A stretch of DNA of 64,000 bases from Mycoplana dimorpha (GTDB taxonomy: Bacteria > Pseudomonadota > Alphaproteobacteria > Rhizobiales > Rhizobiaceae). A program made the translations under genes and the position numbers. A model generated the notes under the pieces. That model saw only the letters and a program-made list of their open reading frames with translations. It had not been told where the DNA came from and did no database searches. The stretch covers positions 1 through 64,000 of the forward strand of contig NZ_PZZZ01000005.1 of the NCBI RefSeq assembly GCF_003046475.1. The letters are read 5' to 3'. This document shows, in pieces, positions 44,682 to 53,146 of this stretch. Each line of letters begins with the position of its first letter. The first letter of the stretch is position 1.

Positions 44682-45617
44682 TCAGTTGACGGTCGTCGGC
44701 GGCTTTTCGCCGGCGAAATGGGCGGCGATGTTGGCGAGCACCAGTTCGCCCATGGCAATCCGCGTCTCGACCGTGGCGCTTGCCTGGTGGGGCATCAGCA
44801 CCGTGTTGGGAGCGGTGAAGAATTCTTCGCGGATCTTCGGCTCGTTGACGAAGACATCGAGGCCGGCGCCGGCAATCGTGCCGTCGTTGAGGGCGGCCAG
44901 CAGCGCATCCTCGTCGACCACGGAGCCGCGGGCGATGTTGACCAGGACGCCGGTTTGCCCGAGCGCCTTGAGGATGCCGGCATTGACGATGTTCTCGGTG
45001 GCGGCGGTCGCGGCGATCGCGAGCACCAGGATGTCGCTGTCTTCGGCCAGCGCCAGCGGCGAGGCGCAGGATTTCCAGGCGACGTCGGTGATCGGCGAGC
45101 GGTTCCAGTAGCGGACATCCATGCCGAAGGCTTCGGCGCGGCGGCCGAAGGCCTTGCCGATCTGGCCGAGGCCGAGAATGCCGACGCGCTTGCCCTTGGG
45201 GCTGTGGCCGAGCGGGAACGGGTCCGTGCCCCATTTGCCGTCGCGGACGAAGCTGTCCCCCTTGACGACATGGCGGAGCACGGCGAGCAAAAGCGCGATG
45301 CCGAGATCGGCGACGTCGTCGGTCAGGACGCCGGGCGTGGTCGTGACGTCGATATTGCGGCTGCGGGCGAGTTTCAGGTCGACCTTGTCGGTGCCGACGC
45401 CGTTGATGGCGATGACGCCGAGCGACGGCAGCTTTTCCATCCACTCGCTCGAAAGGCCGGTGCCGCCGCCGGTCGCGACGGCGCGGATGTTCGGCAGCGC
45501 CTGCTCCAGCGCCGCCCTTGAGGCCGGATCATACAGCCGGTGAACCGTGTAGGCCGCATCGAGCCTGTCCTCGATCAGCTTCATCATCGGTTCGACGAGC
45601 AAAATATCAGGCTTCAC
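44682..45617 (-). CDS. D-2-hydroxyacid dehydrogenase (2-ketogluconate reductase-like)
   Basis: 311 aa. Rossmann motif GLGQIGKAFG from G149. Conserved Arg in VNIARGSVVDE, Glu in NEPKIREEF, and catalytic His in MPHQASATVETR. The basic pair in the cofactor loop (YWNRSP) favours NADPH, as in glyoxylate/hydroxypyruvate/2-ketogluconate reductases. In this operon reduction of 2-ketogluconate to gluconate, followed by kinase and gnd, is the simplest reading, but 2-ketogulonate or hydroxypyruvate remain possible. Confidence 0.87.
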   Translation of the reverse strand: MKPDILLVEPMMKLIEDRLDAAYTVHRLYDPASRAALEQALPNIRAVATGGGTGLSSEWMEKLPSLGVIAINGVGTDKVDLKLARSRNIDVTTTPGVLTDDVADLGIALLLAVLRHVVKGDSFVRDGKWGTDPFPLGHSPKGKRVGILGLGQIGKAFGRRAEAFGMDVRYWNRSPITDVAWKSCASPLALAEDSDILVLAIAATAATENIVNAGILKALGQTGVLVNIARGSVVDEDALLAALNDGTIAGAGLDVFVNEPKIREEFFTAPNTVLMPHQASATVETRIAMGELVLANIAAHFAGEKPPTTVN

Positions 45618-45651
45618 GTTTTTACTCCGAGTTCGTCGAATGGATGCGGCG

Positions 45652-46425
45652 TCAGGAAATCTGGCCGATGAAATTCTTGAGGCGCTCGTTCTTCGGATTG
45701 CCGAAGAATTCGTCCGGAGAGCCCATTTCCAGGATCTCGCCGCGGTCCATGAAGATCACCCGGTCGGCGACCTGGCGGGCGAAGCCCATCTCGTGGGTGA
45801 CGCACAGCATCGTCATGCCTTCGCCGGCGAGGTCGATCATGGTGTCGAGCACTTCCTTGACCATTTCCGGGTCGAGCGCCGAGGTCGGCTCGTCGAACAG
45901 CATGATCTTGGGGTTCATGCAAAGCGCGCGGGCGATGGCGACGCGCTGCTGCTGGCCGCCGGAAAGCTGGGCCGGGTATTTGTCCGCCTGTTCGGGAATG
46001 CGCACCCGCTCCAGGTACTTGCGGGCGGTGGCTTCCGCCTCGGCCTTGGAAATGCCGCGCACCTTCGTCGGTGCCAGCGTGCAGTTCTCAAGCACGGTCA
46101 TGTGCGGGAAGAGGTTGAACGACTGGAAGACCATACCGGTCTCCTGCCGCACGATGTCGACATTCTTGCCGCCGGCGGTGAGATCATGGCCATCGACGAC
46201 GATCCGGCCCTTCTGGATCGTCTCCAACTGGTTGATGCAGCGGATCAGCGTCGACTTGCCGGAACCGGAGGGGCCGCAGATGACGATCCGCTCCCCCCGC
46301 TTGACCGAAAGCTCAATGTCGGTGAGTGCATGGAAGTCGCCATACCACTTGTTGACGCCCTCCATTTGCACAGCAAGATCGGAAGCTCCCCGCACGTCCG
46401 TTGCGTTTGCCTTTACCTCAGTCAT
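45652..46425 (-). CDS. Amino-acid-type (PAAT) ABC ATP-binding protein
   Basis: 257 aa. Walker [11 protein letters not shown] loop [16 protein letters not shown], signature [15 protein letters not shown], Walker [16 protein letters not shown] loop VTHEMGFAR. This is the GlnQ/HisP branch. It begins with a 25-residue polar extension before EGVNKWYG. It energises the two permeases encoded upstream. Confidence 0.93.
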   Translation of the reverse strand: MTEVKANATDVRGASDLAVQMEGVNKWYGDFHALTDIELSVKRGERIVICGPSGSGKSTLIRCINQLETIQKGRIVVDGHDLTAGGKNVDIVRQETGMVFQSFNLFPHMTVLENCTLAPTKVRGISKAEAEATARKYLERVRIPEQADKYPAQLSGGQQQRVAIARALCMNPKIMLFDEPTSALDPEMVKEVLDTMIDLAGEGMTMLCVTHEMGFARQVADRVIFMDRGEILEMGSPDEFFGNPKNERLKNFIGQIS

Positions 46426-46446
46426 GCGAGGAACTCCCTTCTACAC

Positions 46447-47250
46447 TTACTTTTCTGCGGTCGCCACGAAGTCGGGCAGCGGAGCGCCGAGCCACTTCTC
46501 GTGGATCTTGTTGAGTTCGCCGTCGGCCTTGACCTTGTCGATGAAGGCGTTGACGGCCGTCAGCAGTTCGGTCGAACCCTTGCGAACGGCGATGCCCTGG
46601 ACCTGCTGGCTGAGCTCCAGCTTCTGGGCGAAGCGGCCCGGAGCGGCCTTGTCGATCTGGGCGGCGACGACGTTGGAAACGCCGATCAGTTCCACCTGAC
46701 CCGACAGCAGAGCCTGGACGGCGCTGGCGTCGTCATCGAAGCGCTGGATCTTGGCATCGGCAGGCGCGACCTTGGTGACGGCGGTATCCTGCGTCGAGGC
46801 GCGCGCCACGCCGATCGCCTTGCCGGAAAGGTCTTCCGGCTTGGAGACGGCAGCGTCGGTCGCGCCGAAAACGCCGATCGAGATGCCGGCATAGGGCTGC
46901 GAGAAGTCGACGCTCTTGGCACGCTCCTCGGTGATGCCGAGCGAGGCGACGAGCAGGTCGACCTGGTTGCTCTGCAAGTAGGGGATGCGGTTCGGGCCGG
47001 TGACCGGCACGATCTGAACCTCGACGCCCCATTCCTTGCCGATCAGCTTGGCGACGTCGGCGTCGTAGCCATCCGGCTCGTTGTTGGCGTTGATGATGCC
47101 GAACGGCGGGAAGTCGACAAGCATGCCGATCTTCACCTTGCCCGCGGCCTTGATGTCTTCGACGGTCTGGGCGGCGGCCGCCGTGGCCATTGCGCCCATC
47201 ATCAGGCCGGCGCCGATCGCCGCCATCATCATGCGTCTGGAAATGTTCAT
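46447..47250 (-). CDS. PAAT-family substrate-binding protein, atypical ligand pocket
   Basis: 267 aa, family 3 binding protein. Signal peptide to about residue 28 (AAIGAGLMMGAMATAAAAQ). The carboxylate-binding Arg is kept in LGITEERAKSVDFSQPY. The region that in HisJ and GlnH contributes an Asp for the alpha-ammonium group (GKLDAAFQD) reads SGQVELIGVSN, so that Asp is absent. Together with the operon's sugar-acid enzymes this suggests an acid without an amino group as ligand. The residue comparison is by eye. Confidence 0.9.
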   Translation of the reverse strand: MNISRRMMMAAIGAGLMMGAMATAAAAQTVEDIKAAGKVKIGMLVDFPPFGIINANNEPDGYDADVAKLIGKEWGVEVQIVPVTGPNRIPYLQSNQVDLLVASLGITEERAKSVDFSQPYAGISIGVFGATDAAVSKPEDLSGKAIGVARASTQDTAVTKVAPADAKIQRFDDDASAVQALLSGQVELIGVSNVVAAQIDKAAPGRFAQKLELSQQVQGIAVRKGSTELLTAVNAFIDKVKADGELNKIHEKWLGAPLPDFVATAEK

Positions 47251-47301
47251 GTTCCTACCCTTTCACTTGTGCCGGGCTAGCCCCCTCCGGCGCGGGTCCC
47301 G

Positions 47302-47964
47302 TCAACGTGTCGTTGCCCGGGAGAATTTCAGTTCCATGCGGCGCGCCAGAAGGGAGAGGGGCCAGCACAGAGCGAAGTAGACCGCCGCCACCGTCGAGAA
47401 GACCAGGAATGGGCTGAAGGTGGCGTTGTTGATGATCTGCCCCTGGCGGGTCAGCTCGGTGAAGCCGATGATCGCCGCAAGCGAGGTTCCCTTGATGAGC
47501 TGCACGAGGAAGCCGACGGTTGGCGCGACCGCGATCTTGGCGGCCTGCGGCAGGATCACGTAGCGCATGCGGTTGAAGTAGCGCAGGCCGAGTGCCGTCG
47601 CCGCCTCCCGCTGGCCGGACGGCACCGCCTCGATGCAGCCGCGCCAGATCTCGCCGAGAAACGCGCTGGCATGCAGCGTAAACGCAAGCGCCGCCGCGAT
47701 CCAGGGATTGATGCCGAAGCCCAGGATGTTGAGCCCGAAGAACACCAGGAAGAGCTGCATCAGCAGCGGCGTGCCCTGGAAGATGCGGATGAAGCCGGTC
47801 GCAATGAGACGCGGCCATTTCGTGTCCGAGACGCGCGCAAGCGCAATGAACAGGCCACCGATGCCGCCGCTGGCAAAGGCGATCACAGAGAGTGCGATCG
47901 TCCACCGCGCAGCAATGACGATGATCCAGAATTCGTCCCAGCCGAAAGGTCTGATAAGAGGCAT
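47302..47964 (-). CDS. PAAT-family ABC permease (HisM/GlnP-like), first copy
   Basis: 220 aa with five helices. Contains the family's FIRIFQGTPLLMQLFLVFFG entry motif and the coupling loop GQREAATALGLRYFNRMRYVILPQA. Second permease of the transporter; gap of 51 bases to the binding-protein gene. Confidence 0.92.
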   Translation of the reverse strand: MPLIRPFGWDEFWIIVIAARWTIALSVIAFASGGIGGLFIALARVSDTKWPRLIATGFIRIFQGTPLLMQLFLVFFGLNILGFGINPWIAAALAFTLHASAFLGEIWRGCIEAVPSGQREAATALGLRYFNRMRYVILPQAAKIAVAPTVGFLVQLIKGTSLAAIIGFTELTRQGQIINNATFSPFLVFSTVAAVYFALCWPLSLLARRMELKFSRATTR

Positions 47965-47974
47965 CAGCGGCTCC

Positions 47975-48643
47975 TTAGCGGCTCAGCGGATATTTGAAGG
48001 CGGCCTTCTCGATCATGGCGAAGATCGTCGAGAAGCCCACGGACATGACGAGATAGATCAGCGTGACGACGATATAGACCTCGAAGCTCGCGAAGGTCGC
48101 CGACTGCAGATTGTTGCCGGCGGCGGCGAGGTCGTCGGCGGAGATCGCCGAGACGACGCTGGACGTCAGCATCAGATAGATGAACTGGCTGGTGAGCGCC
48201 GGATAGACCGTGCGCAGTGCCGGCTTCATGATGATGTAGCGGAAGATCTGCAATCTGGAGAGGCCGAGCGCCGTGCCCGCCTCGACCTGGCCCTTGTGGA
48301 TGGATTCGATGCCGGCGCGGATGATCTCGGTCCCGTAGGCGCCGAAGTTGACGACGAGCGCGAGCAGGGCGGCGCTGTTCGGCGTCAGCCGCAGGCCGAG
48401 CGACGGCAGGCCGAAGAAGATGAAGAAGATCTGCACCAGGAAGGGCGTGTTGCGGATGATCTCGATATAGGCGTCGATCACCCAGCGAAGCGGCGTGATT
48501 CCGGACGTCTTGCCCCAGGCGCAAAAGACCGAAACGATCAGGCCGAGGAGCATCGCGGCACAGGAGAGCTGAATGGTCAGCCAGGCGCCGATCAGAAGCT
48601 GGTCGAGGCCAGCAATCACAGGCGCAAAGTTGAACTCGTACAT
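47975..48643 (-). CDS. PAAT-family ABC permease (HisQ/GlnP-like), second copy
   Basis: 222 aa with five helices. Motifs YIEIIRNTPFLVQIFFIFFG and KGQVEAGTALGLSRLQIFRY. It is the first gene of the sugar-acid operon; the LacI-type palindrome lies 59 bases upstream of its ATG. Ten bases separate it from the next permease. Confidence 0.92.
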   Translation of the reverse strand: MYEFNFAPVIAGLDQLLIGAWLTIQLSCAAMLLGLIVSVFCAWGKTSGITPLRWVIDAYIEIIRNTPFLVQIFFIFFGLPSLGLRLTPNSAALLALVVNFGAYGTEIIRAGIESIHKGQVEAGTALGLSRLQIFRYIIMKPALRTVYPALTSQFIYLMLTSSVVSAISADDLAAAGNNLQSATFASFEVYIVVTLIYLVMSVGFSTIFAMIEKAAFKYPLSR

Positions 48644-48701
48644 GCCGGGATCACCCCCAATTACCGAGAGGGACGCCGCGCCTCCCCGCGTCCTTTGAAA
48701 C

Positions 48702-48715
48702 TTAGATCGATCTAA
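48702..48715. promoter_or_regulatory. LacI-type operator palindrome before the sugar-acid operon
   Basis: The perfect 14-bp palindrome TTAGATCGATCTAA has a central CG, as in most LacI-family operators. It lies between the regulator's stop codon and the first permease gene, beside an AT-rich stretch (AAATTTTTATCC), so it probably overlaps the operon promoter. Confidence 0.75.
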
Positions 48716-48750
48716 AATTTTTATCCGGGGGCGTCAACCGCAATTCTCGG

Positions 48751-49782
48751 TCAATTTTTCCGGTCGGGCCGGCCGCAGGACTGGCGGATGTGCAGGATCG
48801 TGTCGCTCACCACGTGGCGCGCCGGCAGGTCCGGGTCGGCGATGCGGTCGACGAGAAGCCGTGCCGCCATCTCGCCGATCGCCACGGGACCGGTTGCAAC
48901 CGACGTGAGTTTTGGCCGGATCGCCTCGGCATCGGCCACGTCGTCGAAACCGACCAGGGAGATGTCGCGGCCGATCGTCAGGCCGCAGTCGTGGAGCCCC
49001 GCCGAGAGACCCAGCGCCACGATATGATTGAAGCAGATGACCGCGGTCGGCCTTTTCGGCTGATCGAAGAGAAGGTGGGTCGCCTCGGCGATGTCGCCGA
49101 GTTGCGCCGGGAAGCGGATGATCATGCCGGGTTCGAGCGCCCGCGAGCGCATGGCGTCGTGGAAGCCGTCGACGCGTTCCTGATAGGCCGAGTGGATTGG
49201 GCCATGGACGGCAAAGGCGATCGTCTCGTGACCGAGCGAGGCGAGATAGTCGACCGCCTGGCGCATGCCGGCGGCGTAGTCGACGCCGACATAGTCGAGG
49301 TCGCGGGAAATATGGCGCAGGACCTGCACGACCGGCATGCCCCAGTCGGCTATCTGGTCGGAGAGGGCTTGCTCGGTGCAGGCGGCCGGGCAGAGAATGA
49401 CCCCGTCGACCCCGTGCTCACGCATCCGCCGCAGCAGCATCTCCTGCCGCTCGACCTCGTCGCCGCTGTTTGCCAGGATGACGACCTTGCCGGTTGCCCC
49501 GATGGCTCCCTCTATGCCCGACAGGAGTTCCGCAAAGAACGGGTTGGTGAGATTGGGGACGATGGCGCCGATGATCTGGCTGCGCTCGACGCGCAGGCGC
49601 GCCGCGCCGATATTGTAGACGTAGCCGAGATCCCGCATGGCGTTTTCGACCCGGATGCGCGTCTCGCTTCCGACCAGCGGGCTCTTGCGGAGAACGAGAG
49701 ACGCAGTCGCCCGCGAGACATTGGCATGGCGCGCGACATCGAGGAGCGTGACGCGGGATTTTCTTCGTTCTTCCAGGGACAT
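48751..49782 (-). CDS. LacI-family transcriptional regulator
   Basis: 343 aa. N-terminal helix-turn-helix and hinge (VTLLDVARHANVSRATASLV, residues 11-30, then TRIRVENAMRDLGY). The effector domain is of periplasmic-binding type (IGAIVPNLTNPFFAELLSGI, VGVDYAAGMRQAVDYLASLG, ISLVGFDDVADAEAIRPKL). ATG 49782 (MSLEERRKS) is chosen over longer frames. GntR-type relatives respond to gluconate; given the adjacent operon it probably represses import and catabolism of a sugar acid. Confidence 0.93.
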   Translation of the reverse strand: MSLEERRKSRVTLLDVARHANVSRATASLVLRKSPLVGSETRIRVENAMRDLGYVYNIGAARLRVERSQIIGAIVPNLTNPFFAELLSGIEGAIGATGKVVILANSGDEVERQEMLLRRMREHGVDGVILCPAACTEQALSDQIADWGMPVVQVLRHISRDLDYVGVDYAAGMRQAVDYLASLGHETIAFAVHGPIHSAYQERVDGFHDAMRSRALEPGMIIRFPAQLGDIAEATHLLFDQPKRPTAVICFNHIVALGLSAGLHDCGLTIGRDISLVGFDDVADAEAIRPKLTSVATGPVAIGEMAARLLVDRIADPDLPARHVVSDTILHIRQSCGRPDRKN

Positions 49783-49823
49783 TGAATACCGATGGGAAAG
49801 TGATTGCGTGGAAAGGACTATAG

Positions 49824-49854
49824 TTGACAACCGGAGTCGGGCAAACGTTGTCAA
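49824..49854. promoter_or_regulatory. Inverted repeat upstream of the LacI-type gene
   Basis: TTGACAAC (49824-49831) and GTTGTCAA (49847-49854) are exact inverted copies with a 15-base spacer, 42 bases upstream of the regulator start. Each arm contains a -35-like TTGACA. It does not match the TTAGATCGATCTAA site, so a different regulator or a pair of promoters is possible. Confidence 0.45.
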
Positions 49855-49992
49855 GTCCGGCCGCAGCGTGCCGCAGCGTGCCATGGCGCAACAGGCCGGC
49901 TCGGCCCCGCGCCCGAGGCGACGTTTTTTGCCTGTGCGGGGGACCAGCCGATACTGCCGTTGCCGTTGCACCAAAAGGGCAACAGTTCAGAC

Positions 49993-50613
49993 TCAGGCCG
50001 GGAGGAACGCCCCCCAGCTACGATAAAGGATGTAGGCCGCAACCGTGAAGATCAGCGCCGCGAAGAGGCGATTGAGCACGTTCTTGTAGGCGCCCAGACG
50101 GGTGGCGAGCAGCATCCCGAACACGCCGCCGACCACGCCTCCGCCGATGAACTCCGCAGCCAGAACCCAGTCCACCAGGCCTGAACTCGCATAGTTCAAA
50201 GCCGTCGCCAGTCCGAAGGTGCCGACGGCTGGTTTTGCCGCCACCGCCTTTCGCGGCTTCAGCATCAGGGCGCCGACGACCACCATCAGAAGGCCGAACA
50301 GAAAGATCAGGCGCTCCCCGTCGAAAGCCTTGCCGAGGCTGGAGCCGAGCAGGGCGCCGACGACGCCGAGGCCGGAGAAGACGAGGGCACAGCGCCACCA
50401 GACATGCCCCTTGATCGCGTGGCTGGCGAAGTTGGCGAAGGCGTTCACCGAGACGGCAAGCGCGCCCGTGCCGATCGCGACATGCGGCTGCGCCACCCCG
50501 ACGGCATAGAGCAGCAGCGGCGTCGCCAGCATCGAGCCGCCGCCGCCCAGAAGGCCGAGCATGAAGCCGACCAGCCCGCCCGAACCGACGGCCGACAGGA
50601 GGGAGTAGCTCAC
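49993..50613 (-). CDS. TauE/SafE-like sulfite exporter family protein, internally shortened
   Basis: 206 aa. The first half is normal TauE/SafE (GFMLGLLGGGGSMLATPLLL, then GTGALAVSVNAFANF). After KPRKAVAAKPAV the sequence jumps to GTFGLATALNYASSGLVDW. Family members I recall carry here a second glycine-rich repeat (an SGFFGIGGGFLIVP-like helix and the following segment) of about 50 residues. The reading frame is kept, so this looks like an in-frame deletion. It is the last gene of the BigR operon. The function may be altered or lost. Confidence 0.85.
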   Translation of the reverse strand: MSYSLLSAVGSGGLVGFMLGLLGGGGSMLATPLLLYAVGVAQPHVAIGTGALAVSVNAFANFASHAIKGHVWWRCALVFSGLGVVGALLGSSLGKAFDGERLIFLFGLLMVVVGALMLKPRKAVAAKPAVGTFGLATALNYASSGLVDWVLAAEFIGGGVVGGVFGMLLATRLGAYKNVLNRLFAALIFTVAAYILYRSWGAFLPA

Positions 50614-51041
50614 GCCGCCTTCCTCCAGCCGCGGTCGTGAAGCGCCATGCCGGCCAGCATGGCGATGACGAAGGCCACGGTCTCGGGAAGGCCGAGCGCC
50701 AGCGACGCCACTGCCGGCCCCGGGCAGAACCCGCCGATCCCCCAGCCCAGCCCGAAGAGAGCCGAGCCGATCACCAGCGGCGCATCGATCCGGTTGTTCT
50801 TCGGCAGATGGAACTGCTCGTCGAAGGCGGGATGCTTCATCCGCCTGATCGCCCGGACCCCGATGAAGGCGACGACGACGGCGCCGCCGAGCACGAAGGC
50901 AAGGCTCGGGTCCCAGTCGCCGAAGACGTCAAGGAAGCCCTGGACGCGGGCCGGGTTCAACATGCCGGACAACGACAGGCCGAAGCCGAAGACGATGCCG
51001 GCGGCAAGCGCTGCACAGAACTGGGAGACGGGCCGGTTCAT
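50610..51041 (-). CDS. YeeE/YedE-family membrane protein (second half-transporter)
   Basis: 143 aa, four helices, with GFGLSLSGMLNPARVQGFLD and GLGWGIGGFCPGPAVASLAL, the conserved Cys-Pro-Gly motif of the family. Such proteins import thiosulfate or other sulfur compounds through conserved cysteines. Its start and stop overlap the neighbouring genes by four bases each. Confidence 0.9.
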   Translation of the reverse strand: MNRPVSQFCAALAAGIVFGFGLSLSGMLNPARVQGFLDVFGDWDPSLAFVLGGAVVVAFIGVRAIRRMKHPAFDEQFHLPKNNRIDAPLVIGSALFGLGWGIGGFCPGPAVASLALGLPETVAFVIAMLAGMALHDRGWRKAA

Positions 51042-51448
51042 AGTCCGAGACCTCGCAGGGCGGCGACGGCAACCACGCCTGCCGAAAGGAAAGTGGCGAC
51101 CGCCACCATGGAGCGTGGCGACAGGCGCGCCAGGCCGAGAACGCCATGGCCGCTGGTGCAGCCCGATCCCATGCGGGAACCGAACCCGACGAGCAGGCCG
51201 GCAATGATGATCAGCGGCCAGCCCGCCTGGATCTCGATCGCTGGCCATGCGCCGAATATCAGGAGGTAGGCGAGGGGGCCAAGGATCAGCCCCAGCACGA
51301 AGGCGAGGTTCGTGGTCAAACCGGTGCCCTGGGCGAGACGCCCGACGATGCCGCTGATGCCGGCGATGCGGCCGTTCAACAGCAGGAGCATGACGGCGGA
51401 GGCGCCGATCAGCATGCCGCCTGCAAGGGATGGGAGATATGCGCTCAT
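51038..51448 (-). CDS. YeeE/YedE-family membrane protein (first half-transporter)
   Basis: 136 aa, four helices, with the motif GFGSRMGSGCTSGHGVLGLA that holds the conserved Cys of this half. It pairs with the next gene to form one complete YeeE-like unit split in two. It lies directly after the BigR-type regulator gene, overlapping it by four bases. Confidence 0.9.
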   Translation of the reverse strand: MSAYLPSLAGGMLIGASAVMLLLLNGRIAGISGIVGRLAQGTGLTTNLAFVLGLILGPLAYLLIFGAWPAIEIQAGWPLIIIAGLLVGFGSRMGSGCTSGHGVLGLARLSPRSMVAVATFLSAGVVAVAALRGLGL

Positions 51449-51792
51449 TTGTCTTCCTTCACGCAGAAGATGTCGTAGAGGGCGCCGACCAGTTGCGCGG
51501 CCTTCTCCTCCGTCAGGCGGTAGAAGATCTGCTTGCCCTCGCGCCGTGTGGCGACGATGCCCGAGCCGCGCAGCACCGTCAGGTGTTGCGACAGGTGCGG
51601 CTGGTGGACGTCGACCTTGTCTTCGAGCTCGCCGACGGAATGCTCGCCCTCCACCAGCGTGCAGACGATCATCAGACGCGCCGGATGGGACAAGGTCTTC
51701 AGCAGGTTTGCGACCTCGCCGGCCCGGTTGGACATGTCCGCCGGTGAAAGACCGGCCTTCATCAGTTCCTGGAGATCCATGCTCATTCCCAT
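51445..51792 (-). CDS. bigR: ArsR-family persulfide-responsive repressor, BigR/SqrR-like
   Basis: 115 aa winged-helix repressor (LLKTLSHPARLMIVCTLVEG and the recognition region HQPHLSQHLTVLRGSGIV). Two cysteines, C44 and C110, are 66 residues apart, the same spacing as the redox pair of SqrR and BigR, which form a polysulfide bridge when sulfide is present. ATG 51792 has AGGAG 5 bases upstream. It should repress this operon until reactive sulfur accumulates. Confidence 0.9.
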   Translation of the reverse strand: MGMSMDLQELMKAGLSPADMSNRAGEVANLLKTLSHPARLMIVCTLVEGEHSVGELEDKVDVHQPHLSQHLTVLRGSGIVATRREGKQIFYRLTEEKAAQLVGALYDIFCVKEDK

Positions 51793-53081
51793 GCCGCTCC
51801 TTGCAACGCATCCAGCGGAAACTTCAGGTAGCGCTTGCCGTTGGCTTCCGGTTCGGGAAGGCGGCCGCCGCGGATGTTCACCTGCAGCGCATGCAGGATC
51901 AGCTTCGGCATCGCCAGCGTGCTGTCGCGCCTGGTGCGCAGCGCCACGAACTCGTCCTCGGTGATGCCGACGAGATGCGGGTTGGACTTCTTCTGCTCGG
52001 CCACGGTGCTTTCCCAGCGGGGTGCGCGACCGTCGGGCTGGTAGTCGTGGCCGGTGAAGATCCGGGTTTCGTCCGGCAGCGCCAGGATGTCCTGGATCGA
52101 CCTCCAGAGGACGCGCGCATCGCCACCGGGAAAGTCGGCGCGCGCCGTGCCGCTGTCGGGCATGAAGAGCGTGTCGTGCACGAAGGCCGCGTCGCCGATG
52201 ACGTATGAAATGGAGGCGAGCGTGTGTCCGGGCGAGAACATCACCTTCGCGTCGATCGAGCCGACCTTGAACGTATCTGCATGGGCGAAAAGCCGGTCCC
52301 ATTGCGACCCGTCGACCGCCAGCTCGGGCCAGTTGTAGATGCCCTTCCACAGCTTCTGGACGTCGACGACGTGCTCGCCGATTGCCGTTCTGGCTCCGGT
52401 CTTCTGCTTCAGGTAGTGGGCCGCCGAAAAATGGTCCGCATGGGGATGCGTATCGAGGATCCACTCGACCACGAGCTCGTTGTCGCGAACATAGTCGAGG
52501 ATCGCGTCGGCATTGGTGGTCCCGGTCGCTCCGGATTTCTCGTCGAAATCCAGCACCGGATCGATGATGGCGCACTTGCGGGTCACGGGATCGGAGACCA
52601 CGTACTGGACGCTCCAGGTGCGCCTGTCGAAAAAGCCCTTCACCTGCGGGCTGCGGGCGGCATGCTTCTCAAGCCAGGCTGCGGCCGACGCGGTGTCGAA
52701 GCCGCGGCTGCGGCCGAATTCCACGACCTCGCCGGCGGACATGCGGCCGTCGAGGACTTCGCCGATGAGATAGAGGCTGAGGGATCGCTTTCCCGTCTGG
52801 CAATGGGCGACGACCGGGCCCTCCGACCGATCGACGGCGCGCTGGAAGGAACGCACGTCCGCCTCGGTGATCGTCTCGGCCGTCACCGGGACGAAGGCGT
52901 AGGACATGCCGCAGTGTTGCGCCTGCTGCCGTTCGGCATCGGTCCCCGGCTGGGACGGATCTTCGTGATCGGGCCGGTTGTTGATGAGCGTCTTGAACCC
53001 CTGGTCGCGGAACGACCGGATGTCATCGTTGTTCGGCTGCGGCGAAACCCACAGTTTTTTCGAGATCGCGGTGACGGACAC
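51783..53081 (-). CDS. blh: Bifunctional DUF442-persulfide dioxygenase (Blh-like)
   Basis: 432 aa. N-terminal DUF442/rhodanese-like phosphatase-fold domain with Cys in VVAHCQTGKRS (HCxxGxR loop). Then a metallo-beta-lactamase domain with DTHPHADHF (HxHxDH), FSPGHTLASISY and TGHDYQPDG, the pattern of ETHE1-type persulfide dioxygenases. Such fusions oxidise glutathione persulfide in sulfide detoxification. It starts at GTG 53081 with AGGAGAG 6 bases before it. First gene of the BigR operon. Confidence 0.92.
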   Translation of the reverse strand: MSVTAISKKLWVSPQPNNDDIRSFRDQGFKTLINNRPDHEDPSQPGTDAERQQAQHCGMSYAFVPVTAETITEADVRSFQRAVDRSEGPVVAHCQTGKRSLSLYLIGEVLDGRMSAGEVVEFGRSRGFDTASAAAWLEKHAARSPQVKGFFDRRTWSVQYVVSDPVTRKCAIIDPVLDFDEKSGATGTTNADAILDYVRDNELVVEWILDTHPHADHFSAAHYLKQKTGARTAIGEHVVDVQKLWKGIYNWPELAVDGSQWDRLFAHADTFKVGSIDAKVMFSPGHTLASISYVIGDAAFVHDTLFMPDSGTARADFPGGDARVLWRSIQDILALPDETRIFTGHDYQPDGRAPRWESTVAEQKKSNPHLVGITEDEFVALRTRRDSTLAMPKLILHALQVNIRGGRLPEPEANGKRYLKFPLDALQGAAWE

Positions 53082-53096
53082 GGCTTGCTCTCCTGG

Positions 53097-53146
53097 TAAT
53101 ATCAATATACGTTTAAATATAACATATAATGAATAGCCGTCAAGGA
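53097..53146. promoter_or_regulatory. AT-rich promoter/operator region of the BigR operon
   Basis: About 45 of these bases are strikingly AT-rich (ATCAATATACGTTTAAATAT followed by AACATATAATGAATAG), unlike the 60+% GC around it. BigR-type repressors bind AT-rich sites covering the promoter. I cannot define exact half-sites. Confidence 0.55.

Noticed and set aside
48751-49974. Longer start for the LacI-type regulator at 49974
   Set aside because: It would add 64 residues before the helix-turn-helix, which in this family begins within the first dozen residues.
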